Shown here: positions 35,981 to 44,555 of the stretch, one piece after another
How positions within the stretch are numbered: the first letter of the stretch is position 1
Layout of the letters: each line of letters begins with the position of its first letter
Assembly (NCBI RefSeq): GCF_008245225.1
Contig: NZ_VTAW01000019.1
Coordinates: forward strand, 18,747-82,746
Length of the DNA: 64,000 bases
Reading direction: 5' to 3'
Origin: Natrialba swarupiae
Lineage (GTDB): Archaea; Halobacteriota; Halobacteria; Halobacteriales; Natrialbaceae
Position numbers and translations under genes: made by a program
Notes under the pieces: generated by a model
What the model saw: only the letters and a program-made list of their open reading frames with translations
Databases searched by the model: none
What the model was told of the DNA's origin: nothing

Positions 35981-37347
35981 CACGATTCCTCCGGGATGGT
36001 CAGTTCGACCGGCGGCATCTCGAGGAACGCCGTCTCGTACCCACGGTGGCGGGCGACCTGCGGGGGCGATTCGACCGTGATCGTCACCGAATCGCCCGGC
36101 TGGACGTCCGCCACGGACGTTCCGTAGTGGAGATCGAGCTCGCTATCGAGCGTCTGCTCGAGCGACGGTTCGGCGACGGTCTCGCCGTCGCGCTCGACCG
36201 TCACGGACAGGGACATATCCGCGAGCGGAACGCGGTTGTACGGCGTTCGCGGCGAGACGAGCAGGTAGCGCTCGTCCCCGTCGGCCAGTCGGAATCCCGG
36301 TTCCGTGAGGGTCGCGAGAAATGCCCCATCACCGCTCCGGGGGAGGTCCATCGTCTCCGCTGGCCGTTCGTCGGCGTCCGGATCCACGAGCACCGTCCCA
36401 GGATACTCGTCTACGTCCGGCAGTTCGGAGTACGGAACGTGGTGGTGGTCGTGGTCGTCGTGGCCGCCGTCATCGCGATGCTCGTCACCGTGCTGATGGC
36501 CGTCGTCGTGGTGGCCGTCACCGTCACCGTGCTGATGGCCGTCGTCGTGGTGGCCGTCACCGTGTTCTTCGCCGTGAGCGTGTCCACCCTCTCCGTGGCC
36601 GTGATCCATGGGCCCGAGCGCGCCGCGTCGTCCCCAGTCGTCTTCGTCCAGGTACTCGACGCCGCCGACGACCTCGTGACGGAACTCGTCGTCGTAGACG
36701 AACTCGAACGTGGCCGTCTGTCTCTCCTCGAGTCGGCCCTCGAGGTCGCCGGTTTTCGTCGTCGAGACCGGAGTGATGGTGACCTCGACGGTGTACGTTC
36801 CGTCTTCCGGGAGCGAAACGTTGTCGCCGAAGTGAAAGCCCATCTCCTGAGAGATCATCGCCCACGGGGATCGGGGGGAGCCGACCTGTTCGTCGTCCCG
36901 ATAGATCGTGATCTGTGTCCCCTCGTCGACCGGGAGCACGATACCCGTCTCGGCGTCCCAGAGGGTAAACATCATGTGGACGCCGCGGCCGTCGTCGGGG
37001 TCGATTCGTTCGACCTCCTCTTCGGCGCTCCCGCCGCCCGCGATCACCCAGAACGGGTGGGGGTACGAGAGCATCGGGGCGAGCCGGAACTCGCCGGCGT
37101 CGATCGGCTCGAGCATCCGCATCGCCTCCCGGTGGGTCGGGACGTAGACTGCGTCCGGCGGGTCCTCGATCTCGGGCAGTTCCGGAACGGCGGCGACGTC
37201 GTCGTCCCCGTTCCCGTCTCCGTCGCCGGTCTCGTCGCCGTCACCGGGTTCTTCTCCACCGACGCAGCCGGCGAGCGCGATCGCTCCCGTTACGGCGGCT
37301 GTTCGTCGTGTGAACGTTCGTCGGTCGATGGTGTCGCGGTCCTGCAT
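35980..37347 (-). CDS. His-rich iron-transport lipoprotein, P19/Tp34-like (DUF7350 type)
   Basis: The product is about 455 residues with a Tat signal (RRTFTRRTAAV) and lipobox (ALAGC) near residue 28. Two beta-sandwich regions follow: AGEFRLAPMLSYPHPFWVI, with HMMFTLWDAETGIVLPVD, and VTITPVSTTKTGDLEG. These resemble P19/Tp34 iron-binding proteins. Between them lies a low-complexity metal-binding segment (about 255-310) of Gly-His-His-Asp-Asp repeats. It probably binds iron at the surface and works with the Dyp-type neighbour. An alternative GTG at 37383 overlaps the preceding stop. Confidence 0.82.
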   Translation of the reverse strand: MQDRDTIDRRTFTRRTAAVTGAIALAGCVGGEEPGDGDETGDGDGNGDDDVAAVPELPEIEDPPDAVYVPTHREAMRMLEPIDAGEFRLAPMLSYPHPFWVIAGGGSAEEEVERIDPDDGRGVHMMFTLWDAETGIVLPVDEGTQITIYRDDEQVGSPRSPWAMISQEMGFHFGDNVSLPEDGTYTVEVTITPVSTTKTGDLEGRLEERQTATFEFVYDDEFRHEVVGGVEYLDEDDWGRRGALGPMDHGHGEGGHAHGEEHGDGHHDDGHQHGDGDGHHDDGHQHGDEHRDDGGHDDHDHHHVPYSELPDVDEYPGTVLVDPDADERPAETMDLPRSGDGAFLATLTEPGFRLADGDERYLLVSPRTPYNRVPLADMSLSVTVERDGETVAEPSLEQTLDSELDLHYGTSVADVQPGDSVTITVESPPQVARHRGYETAFLEMPPVELTIPEES

Positions 37348-37379
37348 GTGTCGTGTTCGTATCGTCGTTGTCGGTCGGT

Positions 37380-38657
37380 TCACGCCCCCGAACCCGGATC
37401 TGCGGGCGGTAACGCACGGTGCTCCCGGGGCGGGAGGAGGTAGTTCCCGCGGCGGTTCACGAAGATGTAGTGGAGGAGACCGTTGTTCGCCGACGGGACG
37501 TCGAGATCCGCGCCGGTCATCGCCTCGCGTACGCGAACGAATTCGTCTATCCCCCGCTGGAGCGAGAGGAAGTGCAATCCCGGCCGGTCGCCGTCGACGG
37601 TGTTGAAATCCCGGCGCAGGAGAAGCGGGTCGCCGTTCTCCCTGGCTCGAGCGGCCTTCTGGGCGTGGCCGACGACGCCGCGTTCGCGGGCGTCGGCCGC
37701 GGTCGCTTCGATGCGGTCGTCGGTCAGCCCGCTCGCCGTCTCGAGGCGTTCGCCGAACGCTCCGACCAACTCCTCCTCGGCGTGTTCTGGGCTGAACAGC
37801 TTCGAGACTCGCTGGTAGTGATTGTCCTGTTCGAACCAGACCTCGAGCTGGAGGTCCATCGAGGAGAGCTGCTGGGTCGTTCCGCCGGAGAAGGGACCCT
37901 CGGAGATCGTCACGCGGTCTTCAGTTGCCTGACTCTCCCGGAACCCGGATCGAAAGCCCATGAAAAACGGCGCTTCCTCGTGGATCGATTCGGGGACGTC
38001 GGGGAGGTCCGTGTGTCTCGCGGGCAGGCCATCGCCGACGAATCCCGTGCGTCGGTGATCCTCGCGTCGGTCGAAGACGCCGGAGAGATCCGCCTCGAGG
38101 TCGACGCCGTTTACCGTCTCTCGGTCGCCGAACAGCGCCTCCTCGGCCTCGAGGACCACCTCCGGACGGTCGCTCGCGAGGTGGAGCAGGGCGTCGTACT
38201 CGTCGAACGCGGGGTCTTCCCGATCGGTCAGCGCGACCGGTTCCGGCAGGTCGACCGAGTCGGGCAGAGAGCCGTCGTAGCGCGCGAAGTACGCCGGGGT
38301 GTAACCGACGGTAAAGACCAGGCCCTCGTTGCTCCACTCGTAGGCTCGCTCTATGGTACGGAACGCGGCCTCGACCGTGTCCCGGTCTTCCTCGTTGGGT
38401 TCGGCGCGAAGCGAGAGCGCGACGAGCGCGTGGTGTTCCGGAAGGAGCACGTTCCCGTCGTCGTCGCTCGAGAGTGTGTCGTTCCAGGCGTGCTGTCGGT
38501 CGGGCAGCGAGTCCGGATCGTCCGTACCTGACGGGGCCGCTGTGGCCTCGCCGTCGTCGACCGCGTCCAGACAGGCCGAGAGGGCGCCCGCGCCACCCGT
38601 AGCTACCAGCGCTCGGACGTACTCTCGGCGCGACAGCGAGGACCGATCGGGAACCAT
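37380..38657 (-). CDS. Dyp-type peroxidase homologue, Tat lipoprotein (DUF7405 type)
   Basis: The product is 425 residues with a Tat signal (SRREYVRALVATGG), lipobox (ALSAC) near residue 30, an acidic linker and a Dyp-peroxidase-like body: HALVALSLRAEPNEED, FTVGYTPAYFARY, DEAPFFMGFRSGFRESQA, and FNTVDGDRPGLHFLSLQRGIDEFVRVRE. The last stretch corresponds to the EfeB region. EfeB-type proteins are exported haem peroxidases of ferrous-iron import systems. The usual haem ligand is hard to assign by eye. It is the first gene of a three-gene cluster. Confidence 0.82.
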   Translation of the reverse strand: MVPDRSSLSRREYVRALVATGGAGALSACLDAVDDGEATAAPSGTDDPDSLPDRQHAWNDTLSSDDDGNVLLPEHHALVALSLRAEPNEEDRDTVEAAFRTIERAYEWSNEGLVFTVGYTPAYFARYDGSLPDSVDLPEPVALTDREDPAFDEYDALLHLASDRPEVVLEAEEALFGDRETVNGVDLEADLSGVFDRREDHRRTGFVGDGLPARHTDLPDVPESIHEEAPFFMGFRSGFRESQATEDRVTISEGPFSGGTTQQLSSMDLQLEVWFEQDNHYQRVSKLFSPEHAEEELVGAFGERLETASGLTDDRIEATAADARERGVVGHAQKAARARENGDPLLLRRDFNTVDGDRPGLHFLSLQRGIDEFVRVREAMTGADLDVPSANNGLLHYIFVNRRGNYLLPPREHRALPPADPGSGA

Positions 38658-38879
38658 CGTCACCTACCGGTAGTCGGGGCCCGAACGTTCAAAACGTTGC
38701 GCTTCGGCCCGAACGTACCGTCGTCTTCGACGTCACTCACGTCACGAACGCTGCCCGTCGAACGGAGTGTTAGCGGGCTCTCGCGGCGAACCTGGCGCTC
38801 ACAGCCCAACGAAGGTAGTGAGAGGTAACGGCCGATGTTGCTGGTTCCGGCGAACACCATCGGCCCCGCCGCCCCCTGG

Positions 38880-39770
38880 TCAGTAGTGCCAGGCGAACTC
38901 GTCGAAGTCGGGATCGCGCCCCTCGACGAACGCGTCGCGTCCCTCCGCGGCCTCGTCGGTCATATAGCCGAGACGCGTCGCCTCGCCGGCGAACACCTGC
39001 TGGCCGACCATCCCGTCGTCGGTCATGTTGAACGCGTACTTGAGCATCCGCATCGCCGTCGGACTCTTCGCGTTGATCCGTTCGCCCCACTCGAGTGCCG
39101 TCTCCTCTACTTCTTCGTGGGGGACGACCTCGTTGACCATGCCCATCTCGGCGGCCTCCTCGGCGGAGTAGGTCTTCCCCAGGAAGAAGACTTCCCGTGC
39201 TTTCTTCTGTCCGATCTGTTTCGCCAGATAGGCCGACCCGAAGCCGGCGTCGTAACTCGCCACGTCGGGGTCGGTCTGGAGGAACTTCGCGTGGTCTTCG
39301 CTCGCGAGCGTGAGGTCACAGACCACGTGCAGCGAGTGGCCGCCGCCGACCGCCCAGCCGGGAACGACGCAGACGACGATCTTCGGGACGTGTCGGATGA
39401 GTCGCTGGACCTCGAGGATGTGTAATCGTCCCTGCTCCGATGCCCGTTCCTCGTCGCCGTCGTACTGATAGCCGTCTTCGCCACGGCTCGTCTGGTCACC
39501 ACCGGAACAGAACGCCCAGCCGCCGTCTTTGGGCGACGGACCGTTACCGGTCAGCAGAATGCAGCCGACGTCCGTCTGCCGTTTCGCGTGATCGAGAGCG
39601 TCGTACAGTTCGTCGATCGTTCTCGGTCGAAACGCGTTCCGAACGTCAGGTCTGTCGAACGCGATCCGCACCGTTCCGGAGTCCGCCGCGCGGTGGTAGG
39701 TGATATCGCGGAACTCGTCGTTCAGGGCCGTCGGCTCCCAGCACTCGGGATCGAACAGTTCCGAAACCAT
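38880..39770 (-). CDS. menB: 1,4-dihydroxy-2-naphthoyl-CoA synthase
   Basis: The 296-residue crotonase-fold protein has the MenB-specific insert and motifs: RIAFDRPDVRNAFRP, the Gly-rich GWAFCSGGDQ, the oxyanion-hole GWAVGGGHSLHV, and DVASYDAGFGSAYLAKQ near 185, ending DEFAWHY. It cyclises O-succinylbenzoyl-CoA in menaquinone synthesis. The start at 39770 (MVSELFDPE) is preferred over 39800. No other men gene is adjacent. Confidence 0.95.
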   Translation of the reverse strand: MVSELFDPECWEPTALNDEFRDITYHRAADSGTVRIAFDRPDVRNAFRPRTIDELYDALDHAKRQTDVGCILLTGNGPSPKDGGWAFCSGGDQTSRGEDGYQYDGDEERASEQGRLHILEVQRLIRHVPKIVVCVVPGWAVGGGHSLHVVCDLTLASEDHAKFLQTDPDVASYDAGFGSAYLAKQIGQKKAREVFFLGKTYSAEEAAEMGMVNEVVPHEEVEETALEWGERINAKSPTAMRMLKYAFNMTDDGMVGQQVFAGEATRLGYMTDEAAEGRDAFVEGRDPDFDEFAWHY

Positions 39771-39844
39771 TGCTCGTGGTCGTCTCGAGTGCGACGCCAA
39801 ATATAGGTTCTCGTCGCAGGGCCACCCACGTCACGGCGGCGAAC

Positions 39845-39853
39845 TGATACGGA
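39845..39853 (+). repeat. TGATACGGA word, copy 4
   Basis: It lies in the divergent gap between menB and dnaK, upstream of the dnaK promoter, and is not at a stop codon. Confidence 0.5.
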
Positions 39854-39918
39854 CTGCCGGTTCGGTCGCACGAATCTCGGCCACAGGAGTTTTATTCGAC
39901 CCACCACCTCGGCTAGTA

Positions 39919-39930
39919 ACGTTTAAACCA
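39919..39930 (+). promoter_or_regulatory. TATA element of dnaK
   Basis: ACGTTTAAACC is centred about 27 nt upstream of the ATG at 39953, so the transcript should start a few bases before the start codon. A second AT-rich stretch (TTTTATTCG, about 39890) lies further upstream. Confidence 0.65.
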
Positions 39931-39952
39931 AAGTGCGCACAAAGCCACCCTA

Positions 39953-41890
39953 ATGGCGAGCAACAAGATTCTCGGTATCGACCTTGGGACGACGAACAGC
40001 GCGTTCGCGGTGATGGAAGGTGGCGATCCGGAGATCATCGTCAACGCCGAAGGCGACCGGACGACGCCGTCGGTCGTCGCGTTCACCGACGACGACGAAC
40101 GGCTCGTCGGCAAACCGGCGAAGAACCAGGCGATCCAGAACCCGGAGAAGACGATCGCCTCGATCAAACGTCACATCGGTGAGGAAGAGTACACCGTCGA
40201 CGTAGAGGGCGAAGAGTACACGCCACAGGAGATCTCGGCGATGATCCTCCAGAAGATCAAACGCGACGCCGAGGAGTACCTCGGTGACGACGTCGAGCGG
40301 GCCGTCATCACGGTCCCGGCGTACTTCTCGGACAAACAGCGTCAGGCGACGAAAGACGCCGGCGAGATCGCCGGCTTCGAGGTCGAACGGATCATCAACG
40401 AGCCGACGGCGGCGTCGATGGCCTACGGCCTCGACGACGACTCCGACCAGACCGTGCTCGTGTACGACCTCGGCGGCGGCACGTTCGACGTCTCTATCCT
40501 CGATCTCGGGGGTGGCGTCTACGAGGTCGTCGCGACCAACGGCGACAACGACCTCGGCGGCGACGACTGGGACCACGCGATCATCGACTATCTCGCCGAC
40601 GAGTTCGAGGACGACCACGGCATCGATCTCCGCGACGACCGTCAGGCCCTCCAGCGGCTCAAAGACGCCGCCGAGGAGGCCAAGATCGAACTCTCGAGTC
40701 GCAAGGAAACCGAGATCAACCTGCCCTTTATTACGGCGACCGACGACGGCCCGATCCACTTAGAGGAGAGTCTCACTCGCGCGAAGTTCGAATCGCTCAC
40801 CCAGGATCTCATCGATCGCACCGTCGAGCCGACCGAGCAGGCCCTCGAGGACGCCGGCTACTCCAGAGACGACATCGACGAGGTGTTGCTCGTCGGTGGG
40901 TCGACTCGGATGCCCCAGGTCGCACAGAAAGTCCAGGAACTGACCGGGAAAGAACCCCAGAAGAACGTCAACCCCGACGAGGCCGTCGCACTCGGCGCGG
41001 CGATCCAGGGTGGCGTTCTCGGCGGCGAAGTCGACGACATCGTCCTGCTCGACGTCACGCCGCTCTCGCTCGGTATCGAGGTCAAAGGCGGCCTCTTCGA
41101 GCGCCTCATCGAGAAGAACACGACGATTCCAACGGAAGAAAGCAAGATCTTCACCACCGCGGCGGACAACCAGACCTCCGTCCAGGTGCGGGTCTTCCAG
41201 GGCGAGCGCGAACTCGCCGAGAAGAACGAACAGCTCGGTGAGTTCCACCTGACTGGCATCCCGCCAGCGCCTGCGGGAACGCCCCAGATCGAAGTCACCT
41301 TCTCGATCGACGAGAACGGCATCGTCAACGTCTCCGCGGAGGACAAGGGGACCGGCGAGAGCGAGGAGATCACCATCGAGGGCGGCGCAGGTCTCTCCGA
41401 CGAGGAGATCGAGCGCATGCAGGAAGAAGCCGAGGAACACGCCGAGGAAGACGAACAGAAACGCGCGCGTATCGAGGCACGTAACACCGCCGAAGCGACG
41501 ATCCAGCGCGCCGAGACCCTCCTCGAGGAGAACGAAGAGCAGGTCGACGACGACCTCCGCGAGTCGATCGAGGCGGGTATCGAGGACCTCGAGGCGACGA
41601 TCGACGACGACGAGGCCGAGGCCGAGGACATCGAGGAAGCGGTCGAAGAACTGAGCAACGAACTCCAGGAGATCGGCAAGCAGGTCTACCAGCAACAGGC
41701 CGGTGCCGCAGGCGGGGCCGGCGGTGCGGGTGCAGCTGGTGCCGGCGCAGGACCCGGCGGCATGGGCGGCATGGGCGATATGGGCGGACCGAACCCCGGG
41801 GCCGACGACGCAGGCGACGGCGAGGAGTTCGTCGACGCCGACTTCGAGGACGTGAGTTTCGACGAGGACGACGAGGACGACGAGTCGTAG
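39953..41890 (+). CDS. dnaK: Hsp70 chaperone DnaK
   Basis: The 645-residue protein has full Hsp70 layout. The ATPase domain (about 1-365) has [49 protein letters not shown] and the hinge [12 protein letters not shown]. The substrate domain (about 390-505) has [13 protein letters not shown]. The helical lid is followed by a Gly/Ala-rich tail ending in acidic residues. It prevents aggregation and refolds proteins with DnaJ and GrpE; neither gene lies next to it here. The TATA element just upstream is strong. Confidence 0.97.
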   Translation: MASNKILGIDLGTTNSAFAVMEGGDPEIIVNAEGDRTTPSVVAFTDDDERLVGKPAKNQAIQNPEKTIASIKRHIGEEEYTVDVEGEEYTPQEISAMILQKIKRDAEEYLGDDVERAVITVPAYFSDKQRQATKDAGEIAGFEVERIINEPTAASMAYGLDDDSDQTVLVYDLGGGTFDVSILDLGGGVYEVVATNGDNDLGGDDWDHAIIDYLADEFEDDHGIDLRDDRQALQRLKDAAEEAKIELSSRKETEINLPFITATDDGPIHLEESLTRAKFESLTQDLIDRTVEPTEQALEDAGYSRDDIDEVLLVGGSTRMPQVAQKVQELTGKEPQKNVNPDEAVALGAAIQGGVLGGEVDDIVLLDVTPLSLGIEVKGGLFERLIEKNTTIPTEESKIFTTAADNQTSVQVRVFQGERELAEKNEQLGEFHLTGIPPAPAGTPQIEVTFSIDENGIVNVSAEDKGTGESEEITIEGGAGLSDEEIERMQEEAEEHAEEDEQKRARIEARNTAEATIQRAETLLEENEEQVDDDLRESIEAGIEDLEATIDDDEAEAEDIEEAVEELSNELQEIGKQVYQQQAGAAGGAGGAGAAGAGAGPGGMGGMGDMGGPNPGADDAGDGEEFVDADFEDVSFDEDDEDDES

Positions 41891-42212
41891 CGATCGTCTG
41901 CGACGAACTACCGTCTCGAGTACCGGCGGGCCACGAGAACGCACCGCGACCCCACCGGAACTGACGGACACCGGACCGCCCGGACAGGTGTACCCACAAC
42001 TCGACTTCGGGTGTGGCGATACTGATTTTCGACTGTTCACAACAGGGTCGTATTCGATACCACGCCTCGAGCGGCGGTCGCTTTCTCCCGCAGTGCGTTC
42101 GGACACTCCTCGAGGGTTCACATGCCGACGTCGTCGGTCCCGACGACCGACGAACCCCTCGAGCCGACGGTGTGGGAAACCGAACGCGAAACGGCTCGAG
42201 AACCTGGAGATG
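41891..42212. other. intergenic region, nothing recognised
   Basis: About 320 bases follow dnaK. Frames that cross it are not gene-like. No hairpin with a T-tract is obvious at the dnaK end. Confidence 0.45.
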
Positions 42213-42226
42213 AGAAGTTATATGCT
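42213..42226 (+). promoter_or_regulatory. TATA element of the membrane protein gene at 42251
   Basis: GAAGTTATATGC is centred near 42220, about 27-30 nt before the ATG at 42251. This supports the shorter reading frame and a leaderless transcript. Confidence 0.6.
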
Positions 42227-42250
42227 AGAGGAGTCTCGATTGGAATTACA

Positions 42251-43075
42251 ATGGGGTATGCGATATCATCGCTTGGAGAGTCAATCGGGACCGTTCTCGA
42301 CGAGCCGATACTGATCGCCGGAATCGGGATCACGTGGCTCATCAGCACGATCGCTTACATGGCGCTCACGTCGATCCCGTTCGTCGGAATGTTTCTCGCG
42401 TTAGTCGTCTGGATCGTCCCTGCCTTTGCGCTCGCTGGGACGCTGGCGATGGCCGCCGAAGGCATTCGAGGCTCACCCTCGTTCGATCACCTGATCGAGG
42501 GATTAGAGGAGTACTGGCAGCGGATGGTCGGCGCGTTTGCCGTCCTCTTCGTGGGCTACATGGTTCTCATGTTTGCGATCACAATCGCGATCGTTCTCCT
42601 GGTTCTGTTCGGTATCGTCGGTGCGGATCTGTCTGCGGGTGCCGATCCGGCGGTCGGCAGCGCGCTCGGGATCGGGTTCGTCCTCGTTATGGCGGCCATC
42701 GTGCTGGTCGTCGCCGCGATCGGCATTGCCATCCAGTTTTTCGACGCCGCGATCGTCGTCGGAGACGTCGGCGTGATCGACTCCTTTAAGACGTCGCTGT
42801 CGGTCGCTCGTTCGAACCCGATCAGTGTCGTCGGCTACACGATCCTGCGAGGGATCCTCGCGTACGTTCCGGTCGTCCTCGCTGTACTCGCTGCGGTCGC
42901 TGGTGGCGTAGTGGGCGGGATGATGATGTCAGAAGATATCGCGTTCCTGGCTGCATTCGCGTTCGCGTTTCTCGTCTTCGTCGTCGCCGCACCGGTCGTC
43001 TGGACCGTGCTGTCGGTCTACCACGTCTCGTATTTCACTCGTGCGAGTGGCCTTCGCGAGCACAGTCGGCTGTGA
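42251..43075 (+). CDS. polytopic membrane protein (DUF7847-type)
   Basis: The 274-residue protein has about six membrane helices, including ILIAGIGITWLISTIAYMA and LALVVWIVPAFALAGTLAMA, and a re-entrant Gly/Ala-rich region (VLAAVAGGVVGGMMM). The repeated pattern SFKTSLSVARSNPISVVGY resembles the DUF7847/DUF4013-like families of haloarchaea, whose function is unknown. A longer reading from 42122 is unlikely because its N-terminus is not membrane-like and the TATA element lies inside it. Confidence 0.75.
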   Translation: MGYAISSLGESIGTVLDEPILIAGIGITWLISTIAYMALTSIPFVGMFLALVVWIVPAFALAGTLAMAAEGIRGSPSFDHLIEGLEEYWQRMVGAFAVLFVGYMVLMFAITIAIVLLVLFGIVGADLSAGADPAVGSALGIGFVLVMAAIVLVVAAIGIAIQFFDAAIVVGDVGVIDSFKTSLSVARSNPISVVGYTILRGILAYVPVVLAVLAAVAGGVVGGMMMSEDIAFLAAFAFAFLVFVVAAPVVWTVLSVYHVSYFTRASGLREHSRL

Positions 43076-43102
43076 CGGGACTCGAACGCTCGCTCGGGGA
43101 AC

Positions 43103-44272
43103 CTACAGGGACGACCAGGACTGTCGGGCTTCGTTCCAGGAGGTGATGTCGGCAATCCAGCGGGCCGCGATCATCTTCTTCAGGTTCTTCGCCGGGAAGC
43201 CGCCGAACGTATCGACGGGGAGAGAGACGCCGAACGCCGGTTTGACTTCGTGTGCAACGGCCTTCTCGCCGACCGAGACGACGGTACCCTTGTCGTCGTA
43301 CTCCCAGGTCTTCAGCGGGCGGTTCTCGATCGCTCGAGCGATGTTCTCTCCGGCCACGTCGGCGGCCTGCCAAGCGGCCTGGGCCGTCGGCGGTGCGGGC
43401 TGGTCGCCCTGATCGATGATCGCCGAGTCGCCGGTAGCGAAGACGCGCTCGTCGGAGGTCTGGAAGTTCGCCTCCGTCGTGAGGCGGTTGTGTTCGTTCT
43501 CGAGGTCGACGTCGTCTATCGCGTCGCGGCCGGTGATCCCGCCGGTCCAGATCAACACGTCGTGCTCGAGGGGGTCGCCCTCGTCGAAGTGGATGACCTC
43601 GTCCGTCGCCTCGGTGATCGGATCGTCCGTGTGGATCCGAACCGCGGCTTCCTCGAGGAGGTCGCGAAGCGCCTGCTGAATCTCGGGGTCGTTTCCGGGG
43701 AAGATCTCGTCGAGCGCCTCGACGAGGTGGATCTCGATCGGTGCACGGTGTGCATCGCGGAACTCGGCGATCTCGCCGGCGGTCTGGATACCGGAGAGAC
43801 CTGCACCACCAACGACGACCTGTGCAGGCTCGCCACGGGTGGCGTTCGTGCTCGCTTCCTTGACGGCCTCGTGGATCTCGAGGGCGTCGTCGAGGCTCTT
43901 GAGGGTCAGCGAGTGTTCGTCGAGACCGGGGATGCCGTAGTAGGCGGTCTGGCTGCCGAGTCCGACGAGGACGTAGTCGTAGTCGACGTCGTCGTTTTCG
44001 GCGAGTTCGACGACCTGTTCCTCGGGGTCCAACCCGACGACTTCGTCCTGGATGAATCTGGTCGATGGGTCGGCGATTTCGTCGACGGAGAAGGTGATGT
44101 CCGATCTGACGTCCGGATCTCGTATCACGCGATGGGATTCGTGTAGGACCAGGTGATAGTCGACATCGGCGATCCAGGTAAGCCGTACAGTGCCCCCGAG
44201 TTCCGATTGGAGCGTCTTGATCGCACCGGCACCGGCGTACCCGGCACCGAGAACGACGACGTTTTCAGTCAT
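43103..44272 (-). CDS. type II NADH dehydrogenase-like flavoprotein
   Basis: The 389-residue FAD-dependent oxidoreductase has the FAD dinucleotide fold VVLGAGYAGAGAIKTL at the start, the second nucleotide site VVVGGAGLSGIQTAGEIAE near 155, and FATGDSAIIDQGDQPAPPTAQAAWQAADVAGENIARAI (key residues Thr-Gly-Asp) near 280, which is typical of NDH-2. It likely oxidises NADH at the inner face of the membrane without pumping, passing electrons to menaquinone. A sulfide:quinone oxidoreductase-like role is less likely because no conserved Cys pair is visible. Confidence 0.88.
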   Translation of the reverse strand: MTENVVVLGAGYAGAGAIKTLQSELGGTVRLTWIADVDYHLVLHESHRVIRDPDVRSDITFSVDEIADPSTRFIQDEVVGLDPEEQVVELAENDDVDYDYVLVGLGSQTAYYGIPGLDEHSLTLKSLDDALEIHEAVKEASTNATRGEPAQVVVGGAGLSGIQTAGEIAEFRDAHRAPIEIHLVEALDEIFPGNDPEIQQALRDLLEEAAVRIHTDDPITEATDEVIHFDEGDPLEHDVLIWTGGITGRDAIDDVDLENEHNRLTTEANFQTSDERVFATGDSAIIDQGDQPAPPTAQAAWQAADVAGENIARAIENRPLKTWEYDDKGTVVSVGEKAVAHEVKPAFGVSLPVDTFGGFPAKNLKKMIAARWIADITSWNEARQSWSSL

Positions 44273-44510
44273 ACGTCACACTCTGAAACCCTCCGATACA
44301 AAGGTGTTGGAACGCACATGGCCGTGTCCCCTGTTCTCACGGACCAGGCGCTCCGATCGTTCCCCAGAACTCGAGACAGACGTCGACGGCGTGCCAGTCG
44401 AACAGCGTCCTCGGCTTCGGGCGTCCGTGTGGGTGTCACGTGTGTCCACCGAAAACGCCGACTCGGCGTGCAATCTGTGTGTTCGAGCGAACCAGCGCCG
44501 TCGTTTTCCC

Positions 44511-44555
44511 GACCCGGGTCGTCTCGCTCGGGCCTGACCCGGGTCGTCTCACTCG
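44511..44555. repeat. direct repeat of about 20 bp at the 3' end of the carboxylase operon
   Basis: GACCCGGGTCGTCTCGCTCG (44511-44530) is repeated at 44536-44555 with one change, separated by five bases. The second copy overlaps the last codons and stop of pccA. Each copy opens with the ten-base palindrome GACCCGGGTC, so the transcript of the minus strand would carry two short hairpins directly after the stop codon. Confidence 0.7.

Noticed and set aside
38664..38879. Small minus-strand frame between menB and the Dyp-type gene
   Set aside because: The 66-codon frame runs through the likely promoter of the iron cluster and has no family-like features.
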